Of a DNA stretch of 64,000 bases, positions 30,028-38,291 are shown one piece after another; position 1 is the stretch's first letter, and each line of letters opens with the position of its first letter. Under the pieces are notes generated by a model. It saw nothing but the letters and a program-made list of their open reading frames with translations, was not told the origin of the DNA and searched no databases. Position numbers and translations under genes: made by a program. The DNA is from Microlunatus capsulatus (lineage in GTDB: Bacteria; Actinomycetota; Actinomycetes; Propionibacteriales; Propionibacteriaceae), in contig NZ_JAGIOB010000001.1 in the NCBI RefSeq assembly GCF_017876495.1, positions 3,472,001 to 3,536,000 of the forward strand, in the 5' to 3' direction.

Positions 30028-31098
30028 ATGACCGGCGTGCGCGTCGTCGTCGCCGCCGACGTCATCGGCGCCCTCTCCAGCCGTCAGGCCGGGGAGGCGC
30101 TCGCGTCCGGCTGGCCGCGCGCCCAGGTGGTCGTCGCCCCGGTCGGCGCCGCCGGTGCCGGCTTCGTCGCGGCGGCCGCGGACCTGTGGGGCGTCCCCGT
30201 CGTCACCACCGCCGCCGACGGGGTGGTGCTGACCCGGGCCGACGGCCCCGTGGAGTCCGCGCTGCGGGTCGAGCAGGCGGCCCCCGCCGCCCCCGGGCTG
30301 CCGCTGACGGCGTCCTCCCGCCCGCTGGGCGCGGCACTCGCGCTGCTGCTCGACGAGCGCGCGCCGCGCCGGGTGCACCTCGACCTCACCGGTCTGGCCG
30401 TGCACGACGGCGGCGCCGGTCTGCTGGCCGCGCTGGGGGCCACGGCCGACGTGCCCCTGGACGCCGGGGTCGTCGGGCTCACCGGCCTCGGCCGCCTCGA
30501 CCTCGCCCCGGTGCGGGAGCGGCTGCGGGGCACCGTCGTCGTGGGGGTGGTGCCGGCGGAGGCCCGGGAGCTGCCGCTGCTGGGGCTGCGGGGCATCACC
30601 TCCCGGGGCCGCGACGCCGGGCTGGACCCCGCGGTGCTGCTGCGCACCGACGCCGACCTCGAGCGGCTCGCCGCCCTCGCCGGCCCCGACACCACCCTGG
30701 GCGCGGTGCCGGGTGCCGGGGCCGGCGGCGGCCTCGGGCTCGCGGTGCTGGCCCTGGGCGGGTCGCTCGCCACCGGGCCGGCGCTGGGCCTCGGCGCGGC
30801 CACCGGACCGGGCCGGGCCGTCCCCGACCTGGTGGTCACCGGCTGCTCCGTCTTCGATTTCGCCGCGCGCGGCGGGGGCGTGGTGGCGGCCGCCGCGCAG
30901 GCGGCCGCCGACGCGCTGGCCCCGTGCGTCGTGGTGGCGGGGGAGGTGCTGATCGGCGCCCGGGAGATGCGCACGATGGGGATCGAGGCCGCCTACGCGG
31001 TGCGCCGGACCACCGGGGACGCGCCGTCCGGGGGCGACGTCGGCGCCGACGAGCTGGCCGCCACGGCGCGCCGCGTCGGGCGCTCCTGGAGCTGGTGA
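30028..31098 (+). CDS. Degenerate glycerate kinase-family protein
   Basis: A 356-residue Ala/Gly-rich protein whose general layout follows GlxK/GarK glycerate kinases: RVVVAADVIGALSSRQAGEA at the start, a central nucleotide-domain pattern, and a C-terminal GCSVFDFAARGGGV with VVVAGEVLIGAREM. Known members open with a D-S-F-K-G-S-L type motif and have an acidic D-G-G-E-G loop. Here these read DVIGALS and VGAAGAG, so key substrate residues are missing. It may be a pseudo-enzyme or have another substrate. It is divergent from nadA and followed, after a promoter, by erpA. Confidence 0.6.
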   Translation: MTGVRVVVAADVIGALSSRQAGEALASGWPRAQVVVAPVGAAGAGFVAAAADLWGVPVVTTAADGVVLTRADGPVESALRVEQAAPAAPGLPLTASSRPLGAALALLLDERAPRRVHLDLTGLAVHDGGAGLLAALGATADVPLDAGVVGLTGLGRLDLAPVRERLRGTVVVGVVPAEARELPLLGLRGITSRGRDAGLDPAVLLRTDADLERLAALAGPDTTLGAVPGAGAGGGLGLAVLALGGSLATGPALGLGAATGPGRAVPDLVVTGCSVFDFAARGGGVVAAAAQAAADALAPCVVVAGEVLIGAREMRTMGIEAAYAVRRTTGDAPSGGDVGADELAATARRVGRSWSW

Positions 31099-31131
31099 GG
31101 AGGCTGTCCGCCGCCCGTCTGCCCACGGCGC

Positions 31132-31160
31132 TTGGACCGCCCGGAGGCCGCCTTTACACT
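31132..31160 (+). promoter_or_regulatory. Sigma-70-type promoter for erpA
   Basis: TTGGAC (31132-31137) and TACACT (31155-31160) with an ideal 17-nt spacer, 74 nt before the erpA start. This is the clearest two-box vegetative promoter I found in the window. Confidence 0.6.
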
Positions 31161-31233
31161 GGCAGCAGGGAATAGCCGCGCTGCACGCCCGGTTGTCCCC
31201 GCCGAGAGCGCCCAGACCAAGCGGGAGACGAAT

Positions 31234-31605
31234 ATGACGGCAACTGACCAGACCACCACCCTCGGGATGCCCACCGTGGCCGACGGGGTCCTGCTGACCG
31301 ACGTGGCGGCGCACAAGGTGAAGGCGTTGCTCGACGGGGAGGGCCGCGACGACCTCGCGCTCCGCGTCGCCGTGCAGCCCGGCGGCTGCTCCGGCCTGCG
31401 CTACCAGCTGTTCTTCGACGAGCGGAACCTCGAGGGTGACGTCGTCAAGGACTTCAGCGGCGTCAATGTGGTGACCGACCGGATGAGCGCACCGTACCTG
31501 ATGGGCGCGACCATCGACTTCGTCGACACCATCGAGAAGCAGGGCTTCACCATCGACAACCCGAACGCGACGGGTTCCTGCGCCTGCGGCGACAGCTTCC
31601 ACTGA
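31234..31605 (+). CDS. erpA: Iron-sulfur cluster insertion protein ErpA
   Basis: A 123-residue A-type Fe-S carrier (HesB/IscA family). The three cluster cysteines lie in VQPGGCSGLRYQLFFDE and the C-terminal TGSCACGDSFH. LTDVAAHKVKALLDGEGR at the N-terminus is typical. It would pass clusters to Fe-S enzymes such as the nearby NadA, LipA and Rieske protein. The ATG at 31234 has GGGAG about seven nt upstream. ErpA near the oxidase genes is a conserved actinobacterial arrangement (from memory). Confidence 0.95.
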   Translation: MTATDQTTTLGMPTVADGVLLTDVAAHKVKALLDGEGRDDLALRVAVQPGGCSGLRYQLFFDERNLEGDVVKDFSGVNVVTDRMSAPYLMGATIDFVDTIEKQGFTIDNPNATGSCACGDSFH

Positions 31606-31638
31606 GCGTCCGCGGCGCGCACGTCGCGTCCTGAGCCG

Positions 31639-31681
31639 CAGAGCTCCCTGCCCCCACCGAGTCCGGGGACAGGGAGCTCTG
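31639..31681. terminator. Hairpin between erpA and the glycosyltransferase gene
   Basis: CAGAGCTCCCTG (31639-31650) and CAGGGAGCTCTG (31670-31681) are perfectly complementary. Inner CCCC/GGGG pairs follow after a bulged A. It lies between two convergent genes, and TCGTT follows on the plus strand. Confidence 0.7.
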
Positions 31682-31714
31682 TCGTTCCCGGGGTCCTCGG
31701 CCGGTCCGCTCGCG

Positions 31715-32515
31715 TCAGGTCGCGTTGATGAGGTCCTGCACCAGCCGCGGCGGCCGGGCCACCAGGGCGCGGTGCAGCGTCCGGTCCCCGCGCCGGCGCC
31801 GGAGCACCCGGCGGCGCTCGGCGCCCACCACCCGCAGAGCCCGGGCCCGGGCGGTCAGCCGGCGGCCCCCGTGGCGGCGTCGCCGCTCGACGGTCGGCAC
31901 CTCCACGACGCGGGCGCCGGAGGCCGCGAACCGGCTGGCCACCAGCGCGGTGACCTCCGGGCCGTCGCCCGGCAGCAGGTGCCCGTCGAACGGGGCCGGC
32001 ACGGCCACGTCGGGCAGGTCCAGCACGGGGGCCAGGTCGCGCCAGAAGGCGACGTAGCCGGAGCTGAAGTCGCTCGCACGGGTGCGGAAGGCCAGGTTCG
32101 CCACGAGGTTCAGCAGGTCGTCGCCGATCTCCCGCACCAGCGCCAGGTCCTCCGAGCCTCCGCCGGTGAGGAAGCGCGAGGCCCGGGCCAGGTCGGCCCC
32201 GGCCGTCAGGGCCCCGACCAGCCGCGGGATCGTCGCCGGGTCGGAGGAGCCGTCGGCGGCGAGCAGGACGACCACGTCGCCCCGGGCGGCCCGGAGACCG
32301 CAGGCGAGGGCGTTGCCCGGTCCCCGGCGCGTCTGGGTGACCGTCACCAGGCCGGGCCGCAGCGCACGCGCCTCGGCGAGGAGGCCCGCCGGCGCCCGGC
32401 CGTCCACCACGAGCACGACCTCCACCTCCGCGGGCAGCGGCGGCAGGACGGCCGGCAGGTCGACGTCGTCGCCGACGGCGGCCACGAGGACGGAGACGAA
32501 GGGTGGGCTGCTCAC
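31715..32515 (-). CDS. Family 2 glycosyltransferase
   Basis: A 266-residue GT-A fold transferase. The N-terminus FVSVLVAAVGDDVDLPAVLP and VEVVLVVDGRAPAG give the nucleotide-sugar site. RGPGNALACGLRAARGDVVV precedes the acidic LLAADGSSDPATIPRLVG, which stands in for the usual D-x-D motif, and ARASRFLTGGGSEDL resembles dolichol-phosphate-sugar synthases. The last 60 residues are unusually arginine-rich (ERRRRHGGRRLTARARALR) and may be membrane- or lipid-associated. Substrates unknown. It stands alone between erpA and an ABC importer. Confidence 0.82.
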   Translation of the reverse strand: MSSPPFVSVLVAAVGDDVDLPAVLPPLPAEVEVVLVVDGRAPAGLLAEARALRPGLVTVTQTRRGPGNALACGLRAARGDVVVLLAADGSSDPATIPRLVGALTAGADLARASRFLTGGGSEDLALVREIGDDLLNLVANLAFRTRASDFSSGYVAFWRDLAPVLDLPDVAVPAPFDGHLLPGDGPEVTALVASRFAASGARVVEVPTVERRRRHGGRRLTARARALRVVGAERRRVLRRRRGDRTLHRALVARPPRLVQDLINAT

Positions 32516-32654
32516 GGGTGCTCCTGGGCGGATCGGGCGGCCCCTCCGCCCGGTGGGCCCGAGCCTCCCGCGCTGACCTCAGGCCGCCCGCTGAGCCGGG
32601 GCCGGTGCGGCTCAGCATCACCTCAGGTCTGCGCCAGGACGGGTCGCCCGGCCC

Positions 32655-33719
32655 TCAGGGGGCGGCGACGAGCAGGCCCGCGGCGTCCACCCGGACGTCG
32701 ACGGGGGAGCCCTCGGCCAGTCCCGCGGCCGCCGGGCCGGCGAGCAGCACGACCAGCTCGGTGCCCTCGGCCGTCCGCACCCGGGCCCGCGACACCGGTC
32801 CCTGGAACGAGACGGCCACCACCCGGGACGCGCCGGCCTCGCCGGGGACCAGCGCCAGCTGCTCGGGCCGGATGAGGGCCACGCCGCGGCCTGCCGTCAC
32901 CGACCCCTCGAGAGCCGGCAGCCGGGCGCCCAGCACGCGGACGTGGCCGTCGGCGACCTCGGCCGGCACCCGGTTCATCAGCCCCACGAAGTCGGCGACG
33001 AAGGTGCTGCGGGGCGCGGCGTAGAGCACCTGCGGGGCGTCCAGCTGCTCCAGCCGGCCGGCGTTCATCACCCCGACGCGGTCGGCCATGGCCAGCGCCT
33101 CGTCCTGGTCGTGGGTGACGAAGAGGGTCGTCGTCCCGACCTCCAGCTGGACGCGGCGGATCTCGTCGCGCAGCTGCGCGCGCACCTTGGCGTCGAGCGC
33201 GGAGAGCGGCTCGTCCAGCAGCAGCACCGACGGCTGGAAGGCCAGCGCCCGGGCGAGCGCGACACGCTGCTGCTGCCCGCCGGAGAGCTGGCTGGCGTAG
33301 CGGTCGGCCTGGGTGCTGAGCCCGACGAGCTCGAGCATCTCCAGCGCCCGGGTGCGCCGCGGCCCGGGCCGGACGCCGCGCAGCTTGAGCCCGAACTCCA
33401 CGTTGGCCCGGGCGCTGAGGTGGGGGAACAGCGAGTAGGCCTGGAAGACCATGCCCATGTCGCGCTTGTTGGCCGGCACCGTCGTCAGGTCGCGGCCGCC
33501 GACGACCACCCGGCCCGACGTCGGCTCCTCCAGCCCGGCCAGGATCCGCAGCGCCGTCGTCTTCCCGCAGCCCGACGGGCCCAGCAGGGCCACCAGCTCG
33601 CCGGGGGCCAGGGTCAGGCTCAGGCCGTCGAGGGCCCGGACGTCGCCGTAGCGGCGGTGCAGGTCCTCCAGCCGGACCTCCACCGAGCCCGGCTCGGCGG
33701 GGCGGGGGCTTGCGGTCAT
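32655..33719 (-). CDS. ABC importer ATPase (Fe3+/thiamine/polyamine class)
   Basis: A 354-residue ATPase with Walker A LLGPSGCGKTTALRIL, the Q-loop sequence MGMVFQAYSLFPHLS, signature LSGGQQQRVALARAL, Walker B VLLLDEPLSALDAKV, and a C-terminal TOBE-type regulatory domain (RPEQLALVPGEAG). It is the last gene of a four-gene importer operon; its start overlaps the second permease stop by four nt. The class imports iron(III), thiamine, phosphonates or polyamines, and the ATPase does not tell which. Confidence 0.93.
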   Translation of the reverse strand: MTASPRPAEPGSVEVRLEDLHRRYGDVRALDGLSLTLAPGELVALLGPSGCGKTTALRILAGLEEPTSGRVVVGGRDLTTVPANKRDMGMVFQAYSLFPHLSARANVEFGLKLRGVRPGPRRTRALEMLELVGLSTQADRYASQLSGGQQQRVALARALAFQPSVLLLDEPLSALDAKVRAQLRDEIRRVQLEVGTTTLFVTHDQDEALAMADRVGVMNAGRLEQLDAPQVLYAAPRSTFVADFVGLMNRVPAEVADGHVRVLGARLPALEGSVTAGRGVALIRPEQLALVPGEAGASRVVAVSFQGPVSRARVRTAEGTELVVLLAGPAAAGLAEGSPVDVRVDAAGLLVAAP

Positions 33720-34582
33720 CGGGGCTCCTCGGGAACGGGCGGGGCGGTGCCGGCGGGGACCGGGGCGACGCCGGCGGCGACGGCCCCGCGTCCGGTCCGG
33801 CGGCGGCCGCTGACGAAGGACAGCCCCACCAGCAGCAGGGCGGCGACGAGGATCGAGGCCAGCGAGGCGGCCACCGACTCCTGGGCGTTCGACTTGCTCT
33901 GCAGCGCGATGGCCACCTGGAGGGTGTCGAAGTTCAGCAGCGACGCGAAGGTGTACTCGCCCAGGACCAGGGCGATCGAGATGAAGGACGCCGAGACCAG
34001 CGCCGTGCGGATGTTGGGCACCACCACGCGGACGATGACGGTGAGCCAGCCGGCCCCCAGGCTGCGGGCGGCCTCGGCGAGGGTGACCACGTCGATGGCG
34101 GCCAGCCCGGCGTCCAGCGCCCGGTAGGCGTAGGGCAGGACGAGCACGACGTAGAGGAAGGCCAGCCAGGTCGCGGTGTCGCCGAAGAGGTAGGACAGCC
34201 AGGCGGTGACGTTGGTCAGCCCGACGATGATCACCAACGGCGGCACCGTCAGCGGCAGCAGGCAGAGGAACTCCACGGCGCGGCCCAGCCGCGGCACCCG
34301 CAGCCGGACCCAGACCAGCGTCGGCACCAGCAGCACGAGCATGCCCACCACCGTCAGCAGGGAGAGCAGCAGCGACGTGCCGATCGCCCCGCGCAGCAGC
34401 GGGTCGGCGACCAGGAGGGCCCAGGCCGCGCCGGTGCGCCCGTCGGCGTTGAACAGCCGGGTGCTGAAGTCGAGCATCGAGAGCAGCGGGACGACGAAGA
34501 AGGCCCCGGTGAGCACGAGCACGACGACCCGGAAGACCTGCAGCCGGGTCCGCGCCGCCCGGCGCGGCGAGCGGGCGCTCAC
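33716..34582 (-). CDS. ABC importer permease 2
   Basis: About 288 residues with six predicted membrane helices and the EAA loop LAEAARSLGAGWLTVIVRVV, where the ATPase docks. I start at the GTG at 34582, which overlaps the stop of permease 1 (GTGA). An earlier GTG at 34591 is also possible. It belongs to the binding-protein-dependent transport permease family (CysW/PotC-like). Confidence 0.9.
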   Translation of the reverse strand: MSARSPRRAARTRLQVFRVVVLVLTGAFFVVPLLSMLDFSTRLFNADGRTGAAWALLVADPLLRGAIGTSLLLSLLTVVGMLVLLVPTLVWVRLRVPRLGRAVEFLCLLPLTVPPLVIIVGLTNVTAWLSYLFGDTATWLAFLYVVLVLPYAYRALDAGLAAIDVVTLAEAARSLGAGWLTVIVRVVVPNIRTALVSASFISIALVLGEYTFASLLNFDTLQVAIALQSKSNAQESVAASLASILVAALLLVGLSFVSGRRRTGRGAVAAGVAPVPAGTAPPVPEEPR

Positions 34583-35526
34583 CCGAGCCACCGGGCCGTC
34601 CGCCGCACGAGGAGGCTGTAGCCGGTCATCACCAGGGCGACGACGAGGACCATCTCCAGCGCGAGGGCGTAGGCGAAGTTGGCGTGGCCCAGCACGACCT
34701 CGCTGGTCAGCGCCGAGCGGATCCACAGCGGGATGATCGGGTTGCCCTGGCTGACCAGCGCGGCGGCGGTGGCGTACGCGGCGAACGCGTTGGCGAAGAG
34801 CAGCAGCAGCGAGCCGAGGAAGGCCGGGGCCAGCAGCGGGAGGCCGACCAGCCGCCAGTACTGCCAGGTGCTGGCGCCGAGGTTCTCCGCCGCCTCGCGC
34901 CACTGCACCCGGACGCCGTCCAGGGCGGGCAGGAAGACGATGACCATCAGCGGGATCTGGAAGTAGGCGTAGACCAGGACGAGGCCGCGCAGGCTGAACA
35001 GCCACGTGCTGCTCGTCAGGCCGGTGCCGAAGGTGGCGTCCAGCCAGACCGAGACGACCCCGGAGATGCCCAGGGTGGCGATGAAGGCGAAGGCCAGGGT
35101 CACCCCGCCGAACTGGGCGAGCACGCCGCAGACGCTGGTGACGAGCCGGCGCAGGGCGCCGTCCGCCGGGCCGGTGACGACGGCGTAGGCCAGCAGGGCG
35201 CCGACGACGCCGCCGATCACCGCGGTCAGGGCCGACAGCACCAGGCTGTTGGCCAGCGAGCCCAGCACGGCCGGGTCGGCGAGGTCGCGGACCACCGCGA
35301 GGCTGGGCCGGCCGTCCTCGACGAAGGCGCCGACGACCACCGTCAGGGTCGGCACGACGAGGAAGACCGCCAGGTAGGCCAGGAACGGCACCACCCCGAG
35401 CACCGGCAGCAGGCGGGCGGCCCGGGACCGGGACCGCGGGGTCCTGGTCGCCGGTGCCGCCACCGGGACGTCCCTCACGGGCGTCCCCGGCCGGGGCTGC
35501 GCACTCAGCCGGTCACCTTCGCCCAC
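34579..35526 (-). CDS. ABC importer permease 1
   Basis: Up to 315 residues with six predicted helices; the EAA-type loop is WREAAENLGASTWQYWRLVG near residue 205. The given GTG start overlaps the binding-protein gene by 22 nt and has no spaced ribosome site. An internal GTG (V-R-D-V-P-V) preceded by GGGGA would shorten it by about 16 residues and is equally plausible. PotB/CysT-like subunit, partner of the next permease. Confidence 0.88.
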   Translation of the reverse strand: MGEGDRLSAQPRPGTPVRDVPVAAPATRTPRSRSRAARLLPVLGVVPFLAYLAVFLVVPTLTVVVGAFVEDGRPSLAVVRDLADPAVLGSLANSLVLSALTAVIGGVVGALLAYAVVTGPADGALRRLVTSVCGVLAQFGGVTLAFAFIATLGISGVVSVWLDATFGTGLTSSTWLFSLRGLVLVYAYFQIPLMVIVFLPALDGVRVQWREAAENLGASTWQYWRLVGLPLLAPAFLGSLLLLFANAFAAYATAAALVSQGNPIIPLWIRSALTSEVVLGHANFAYALALEMVLVVALVMTGYSLLVRRTARWLG

Positions 35527-36623
35527 TCCTCGCTGAGCACCGCGGCCGCCGCGGTGTTCTGCTCCGCGGTCAGCAGCACCGGGTCGCCCGAGACCTCGGG
35601 CAGCTTGGCGTAGGCGTCGGCGTCGAGGGTGCCGGCCTCCTGCATGGCGTCGGCGCGGACCGGCCGGGCCCCGCCGCCCAGGTAGAGGTTCTGGCCCTCG
35701 TCGGAGTAGAGGAACTCCTGCCAGAGCCGCGCGGCGGCCGGGTGCGGGGCGTCCTTGCTGACGGCCTGGTAGTAGTAGCCGCCGACCTGCGCGTTCTCGG
35801 GCACGACCACCTTCCAGCTGGAGAGCTTGGAGGTCACGGCGGCGTTGGTGTAGTCCCAGTCGATGACGACGGGGGTCTGCCCCGACTCGATGGTGGCCGC
35901 GGTCGGGTCGACGGGCAGGAAGTTGCCGGCGTCGGAGAGCCGGGAGAAGAACTCGACGCCGGGCTTGATGTCGTCGGCCGAGCCGCCGTTGGCCACCGAG
36001 GCCATCACCACGCCGCTGAACGCCGCGCCGGCCTGGGTCGGGTCACCGTTGAGGGCGACCTTGCCCTTGAGCTCGGGCTTCAGCAGGTCCTCGACGGAGG
36101 TGATCGCGGGCACCTTCGCGGAGTCGTAGCCGATGGACATGAACCCGCCGTAGTCGTTGACCCACGTCCCGGACGGGTCCTTGAAGGCGGTGGGGATGCT
36201 GTCGAAGGTCGCCACCTGGTAGGGCGCGAACATCGCGGTGTTCGCCAGCGCGACCGACTGCCCGAGGTCGAAGACGTCGGGCGCCCGGTCGGTGCCCTTC
36301 AGCTGCGTCGCGGCGTTGATCTCCTCCTGGCTGGCGGCGTCGGGCTGGGCGGAGTTCACCTCGATGCCGTACTTGGTGCCGAAGGCCTTGATGATCTCGC
36401 CGTAGTTGGCCCAGTCCGGCGGCAGGGCGATGACGTTGAGCCGGCCCTCGGCCTTAGCGGCGGCGACGAGCGCGTCCATCCCGCCGAGCGCCTCCGCGGA
36501 GGTCGCGGTGGCGGCGGCCGCGGCGTCGGCGGACGGCTCGGCCGCCGGCGGGGCGCAGCCCGCGCCCGCCAGGACGAGCCCCGCCAGGGCGGCGGCGGCG
36601 ATGGTGGTGCGGATTCTGTTCAC
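35505..36623 (-). CDS. ABC importer substrate-binding lipoprotein
   Basis: About 372 residues. The GTG at 36623 (V-N-R-I-R-T) opens a signal peptide with TTIAAAALAGLVLAGAGC and a lipidation cysteine near residue 23. A flexible Ala/Thr linker precedes the binding domain: GRLNVIALPPDWANYGEIIK, GIEVNSAQPDAASQEEINAA, GFMSIGYDSAKVP and a late VVVPENAQVGGYYYQAVSKD. This is the bacterial extracellular solute-binding family that includes iron, thiamine, 2-aminoethylphosphonate and polyamine binders. The ligand cannot be assigned here. A GAGGGG ribosome site lies just upstream. First gene of the importer operon. Confidence 0.9.
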   Translation of the reverse strand: MNRIRTTIAAAALAGLVLAGAGCAPPAAEPSADAAAAATATSAEALGGMDALVAAAKAEGRLNVIALPPDWANYGEIIKAFGTKYGIEVNSAQPDAASQEEINAATQLKGTDRAPDVFDLGQSVALANTAMFAPYQVATFDSIPTAFKDPSGTWVNDYGGFMSIGYDSAKVPAITSVEDLLKPELKGKVALNGDPTQAGAAFSGVVMASVANGGSADDIKPGVEFFSRLSDAGNFLPVDPTAATIESGQTPVVIDWDYTNAAVTSKLSSWKVVVPENAQVGGYYYQAVSKDAPHPAAARLWQEFLYSDEGQNLYLGGGARPVRADAMQEAGTLDADAYAKLPEVSGDPVLLTAEQNTAAAAVLSEEWAKVTG

Positions 36624-36777
36624 GGGTTCCCCTCGGTCGAGCCGGCGCGGGGTGTGTGCACGTCGACACCCCTGCTGGGCACAGAGTGGCACGTCGCGGC
36701 GCGTCCCGCCGCCGTGGCGCCCCTGCGGGGAGCGGAGTTCACCGGCTCGTCGCCCGGTGGTGGGGCCGCCCCCGGCC

Positions 36778-36999
36778 TCAGCGGTCCCGGCGGACCTCGA
36801 AGGCCGGCGGGTGGCTGCTCACCAGGGTCTGGCCGCGCATCCGGCACCAGGCGGCGACGTCGGGGGCGGCGGCCGGGTCGTCGGCCAGCAGCCGCAGCAC
36901 CGAGCCGACCGGCAGCGCGGGCAGCCGCCGGGCCAGCGCGATCACCGGGAGCGGGCAGCGCTGCCCGCGGCAGTCCAGCTCCTCCACCGCGTCGCTCAC
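36778..36999 (-). CDS. TusA-like sulfurtransferase
   Basis: A 73-residue protein with the TusA family cysteine motif RGQRCPLPVIALARRL near residue 12 (C-P-x-P) and the fold pattern VGSVLRLLADDPAAAPDVAA. Such proteins carry persulfide sulfur between enzymes. The GTG start overlaps the stop of the upstream NifS-like gene (GTGA), so the two are translationally coupled, and a sulfur relay between them is a natural guess. However, that partner seems to lack its PLP lysine. Confidence 0.85.
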   Translation of the reverse strand: MSDAVEELDCRGQRCPLPVIALARRLPALPVGSVLRLLADDPAAAPDVAAWCRMRGQTLVSSHPPAFEVRRDR

Positions 37000-38153
37000 G
37001 GATGGCTGCCGGGCGCCCCGAGGCGGGCGCGGATGCCGGCGACGACCTGCGGCAGCACGGCGAGGAAGGCCTCGACCTCGCCCGCCGTGCTGCGCCGGGT
37101 CAGGCCGATCCGGACGTTGCCGTGGGTGAGCAGCCCCATCGCGGCCAGCACGTGCGAGGGGTGCTCGCTGCTGGCGCTGCAAGCCGAGCCGCTGGCCACG
37201 GCGAAGCCCGCCCGGTCCAGCTCCAGCGTCAGGGTCTCCCCGTCCACGTAGAGCGCCGAGAAGGTGAGCAGGTGCGGGACCCGGTCCACCGGGTCACCGG
37301 CCACCTCGACGTCGGGGACCCCGGCGAGGATGCCGGCCCGCAGCCGGTCGACCAGGCCGCGCTGGCGGTCGCCGACGGCCCGCCCGGAGCGCAGCCACAC
37401 CTCCAGCGCCGCGGCGGCGGCGTGCACACCCGCGACGTCGGGCGGACCCGGCCAGCGGCCGCCCTGGTGGTCGTCGGTCGGGTAGGGGGCGCGCCAGCGG
37501 ACGCCGCGGCGCAGGACCAGGACGCCGACCGACGGCGGGCCGCCGAACGCCTGCGCCCCGGCGGTGAGCACGGTGCCGGCCGGCAGGTGGCGCAGGTCCA
37601 GCCGGCCCAGGGCGCTCGTCACGTCGAGCACCAGCGGCACGCCGGCCTCCTGGCAGGCCTCCGCCGCGGCGTCCACCGGCTGCAGCGTGCCCACCTCGTG
37701 GTTGGCCACCTGGAGGCAGGCCAGCGCGACCCCCGGCGCCCGCACAGCGGCCCGCCAGCGCTCGAGGTCGAGGTGCCCGGAGCGGTCGACGGGGACCGCG
37801 ACGCGGCGTCCGGCTGCATCCGCGGCGCTCAGCACGGACGAATGATCGATCGTGCTCGTCACCACCACCTCGCCGACCCGTCGGCGGCCCAGCGCCAGGC
37901 CGGCGACGGCCGCGTGGGCGGCATGAACCCCCGAGGAGGGGAAGACCACCTCGTCGGGGCGGGCGCCCAGGGCGTCCGCGACCAGCTGCCGGGCCGCGTC
38001 CAGGGCCTGCGCGGCGAGCCGTCCGGGACGGTGCAGCCGGCTCGGATCTCCCCATCCGCCAGCCTGCGCGGCGAGCCACGCCTGCTGGGCCTCGGGGAGC
38101 ACCGGCTCGGCCGAGGACGCGTCCCAGAACACCGTCGTCACCGTCTCCGCCAC
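36996..38153 (-). CDS. Cysteine desulfurase-like class V aminotransferase lacking the PLP lysine
   Basis: A 385-residue NifS/IscS-like fold. Conserved parts are VANHEVGTLQPVDAAAEACQ, the aspartate in LVLDVTSALGRLDL, and a persulfide-type cysteine in VASGSACSASSEHPSHVLAA. The Schiff-base lysine normally follows a histidine in S-x-H-K-x-x-G-P; here that segment reads TAGAQAFGGPPSVGVL, so His-Lys is replaced by Gln-Ala. Family membership is clear, but ordinary desulfurase activity is doubtful. Leaderless-type start (TAGGTT at 38161-38166 on the plus strand as AACCTA, seven nt away). It is divergent from ctaC and coupled to the TusA-like gene. Confidence 0.82.
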   Translation of the reverse strand: MAETVTTVFWDASSAEPVLPEAQQAWLAAQAGGWGDPSRLHRPGRLAAQALDAARQLVADALGARPDEVVFPSSGVHAAHAAVAGLALGRRRVGEVVVTSTIDHSSVLSAADAAGRRVAVPVDRSGHLDLERWRAAVRAPGVALACLQVANHEVGTLQPVDAAAEACQEAGVPLVLDVTSALGRLDLRHLPAGTVLTAGAQAFGGPPSVGVLVLRRGVRWRAPYPTDDHQGGRWPGPPDVAGVHAAAAALEVWLRSGRAVGDRQRGLVDRLRAGILAGVPDVEVAGDPVDRVPHLLTFSALYVDGETLTLELDRAGFAVASGSACSASSEHPSHVLAAMGLLTHGNVRIGLTRRSTAGEVEAFLAVLPQVVAGIRARLGAPGSHP

Positions 38154-38291
38154 GCCTGCGAACCTACGCCCCTGCCGACTCGGCGGGCCCGCGCGACTGG
38201 GTTAGGGTGAACGCGGAGGATGGGGGTGCGTGGCCTGGCCGCGCCGCTCCCGCACCTCTTCCTGATGCACAGCTTCGACGAAAGGCACGAC

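Noticed and set aside
35526-36692. Longer N-terminus for the substrate-binding protein (start at 36692)
   Set aside because: The extra 23 residues precede a clear signal peptide. The GTG at 36623 has a ribosome site and starts the signal directly.
38220-38291. Upstream ATG-type start for ctaC at 38220
   Set aside because: It would put 24 non-signal residues before the lipoprotein signal. The GTG at 38292 has GAAAGG at the right distance.
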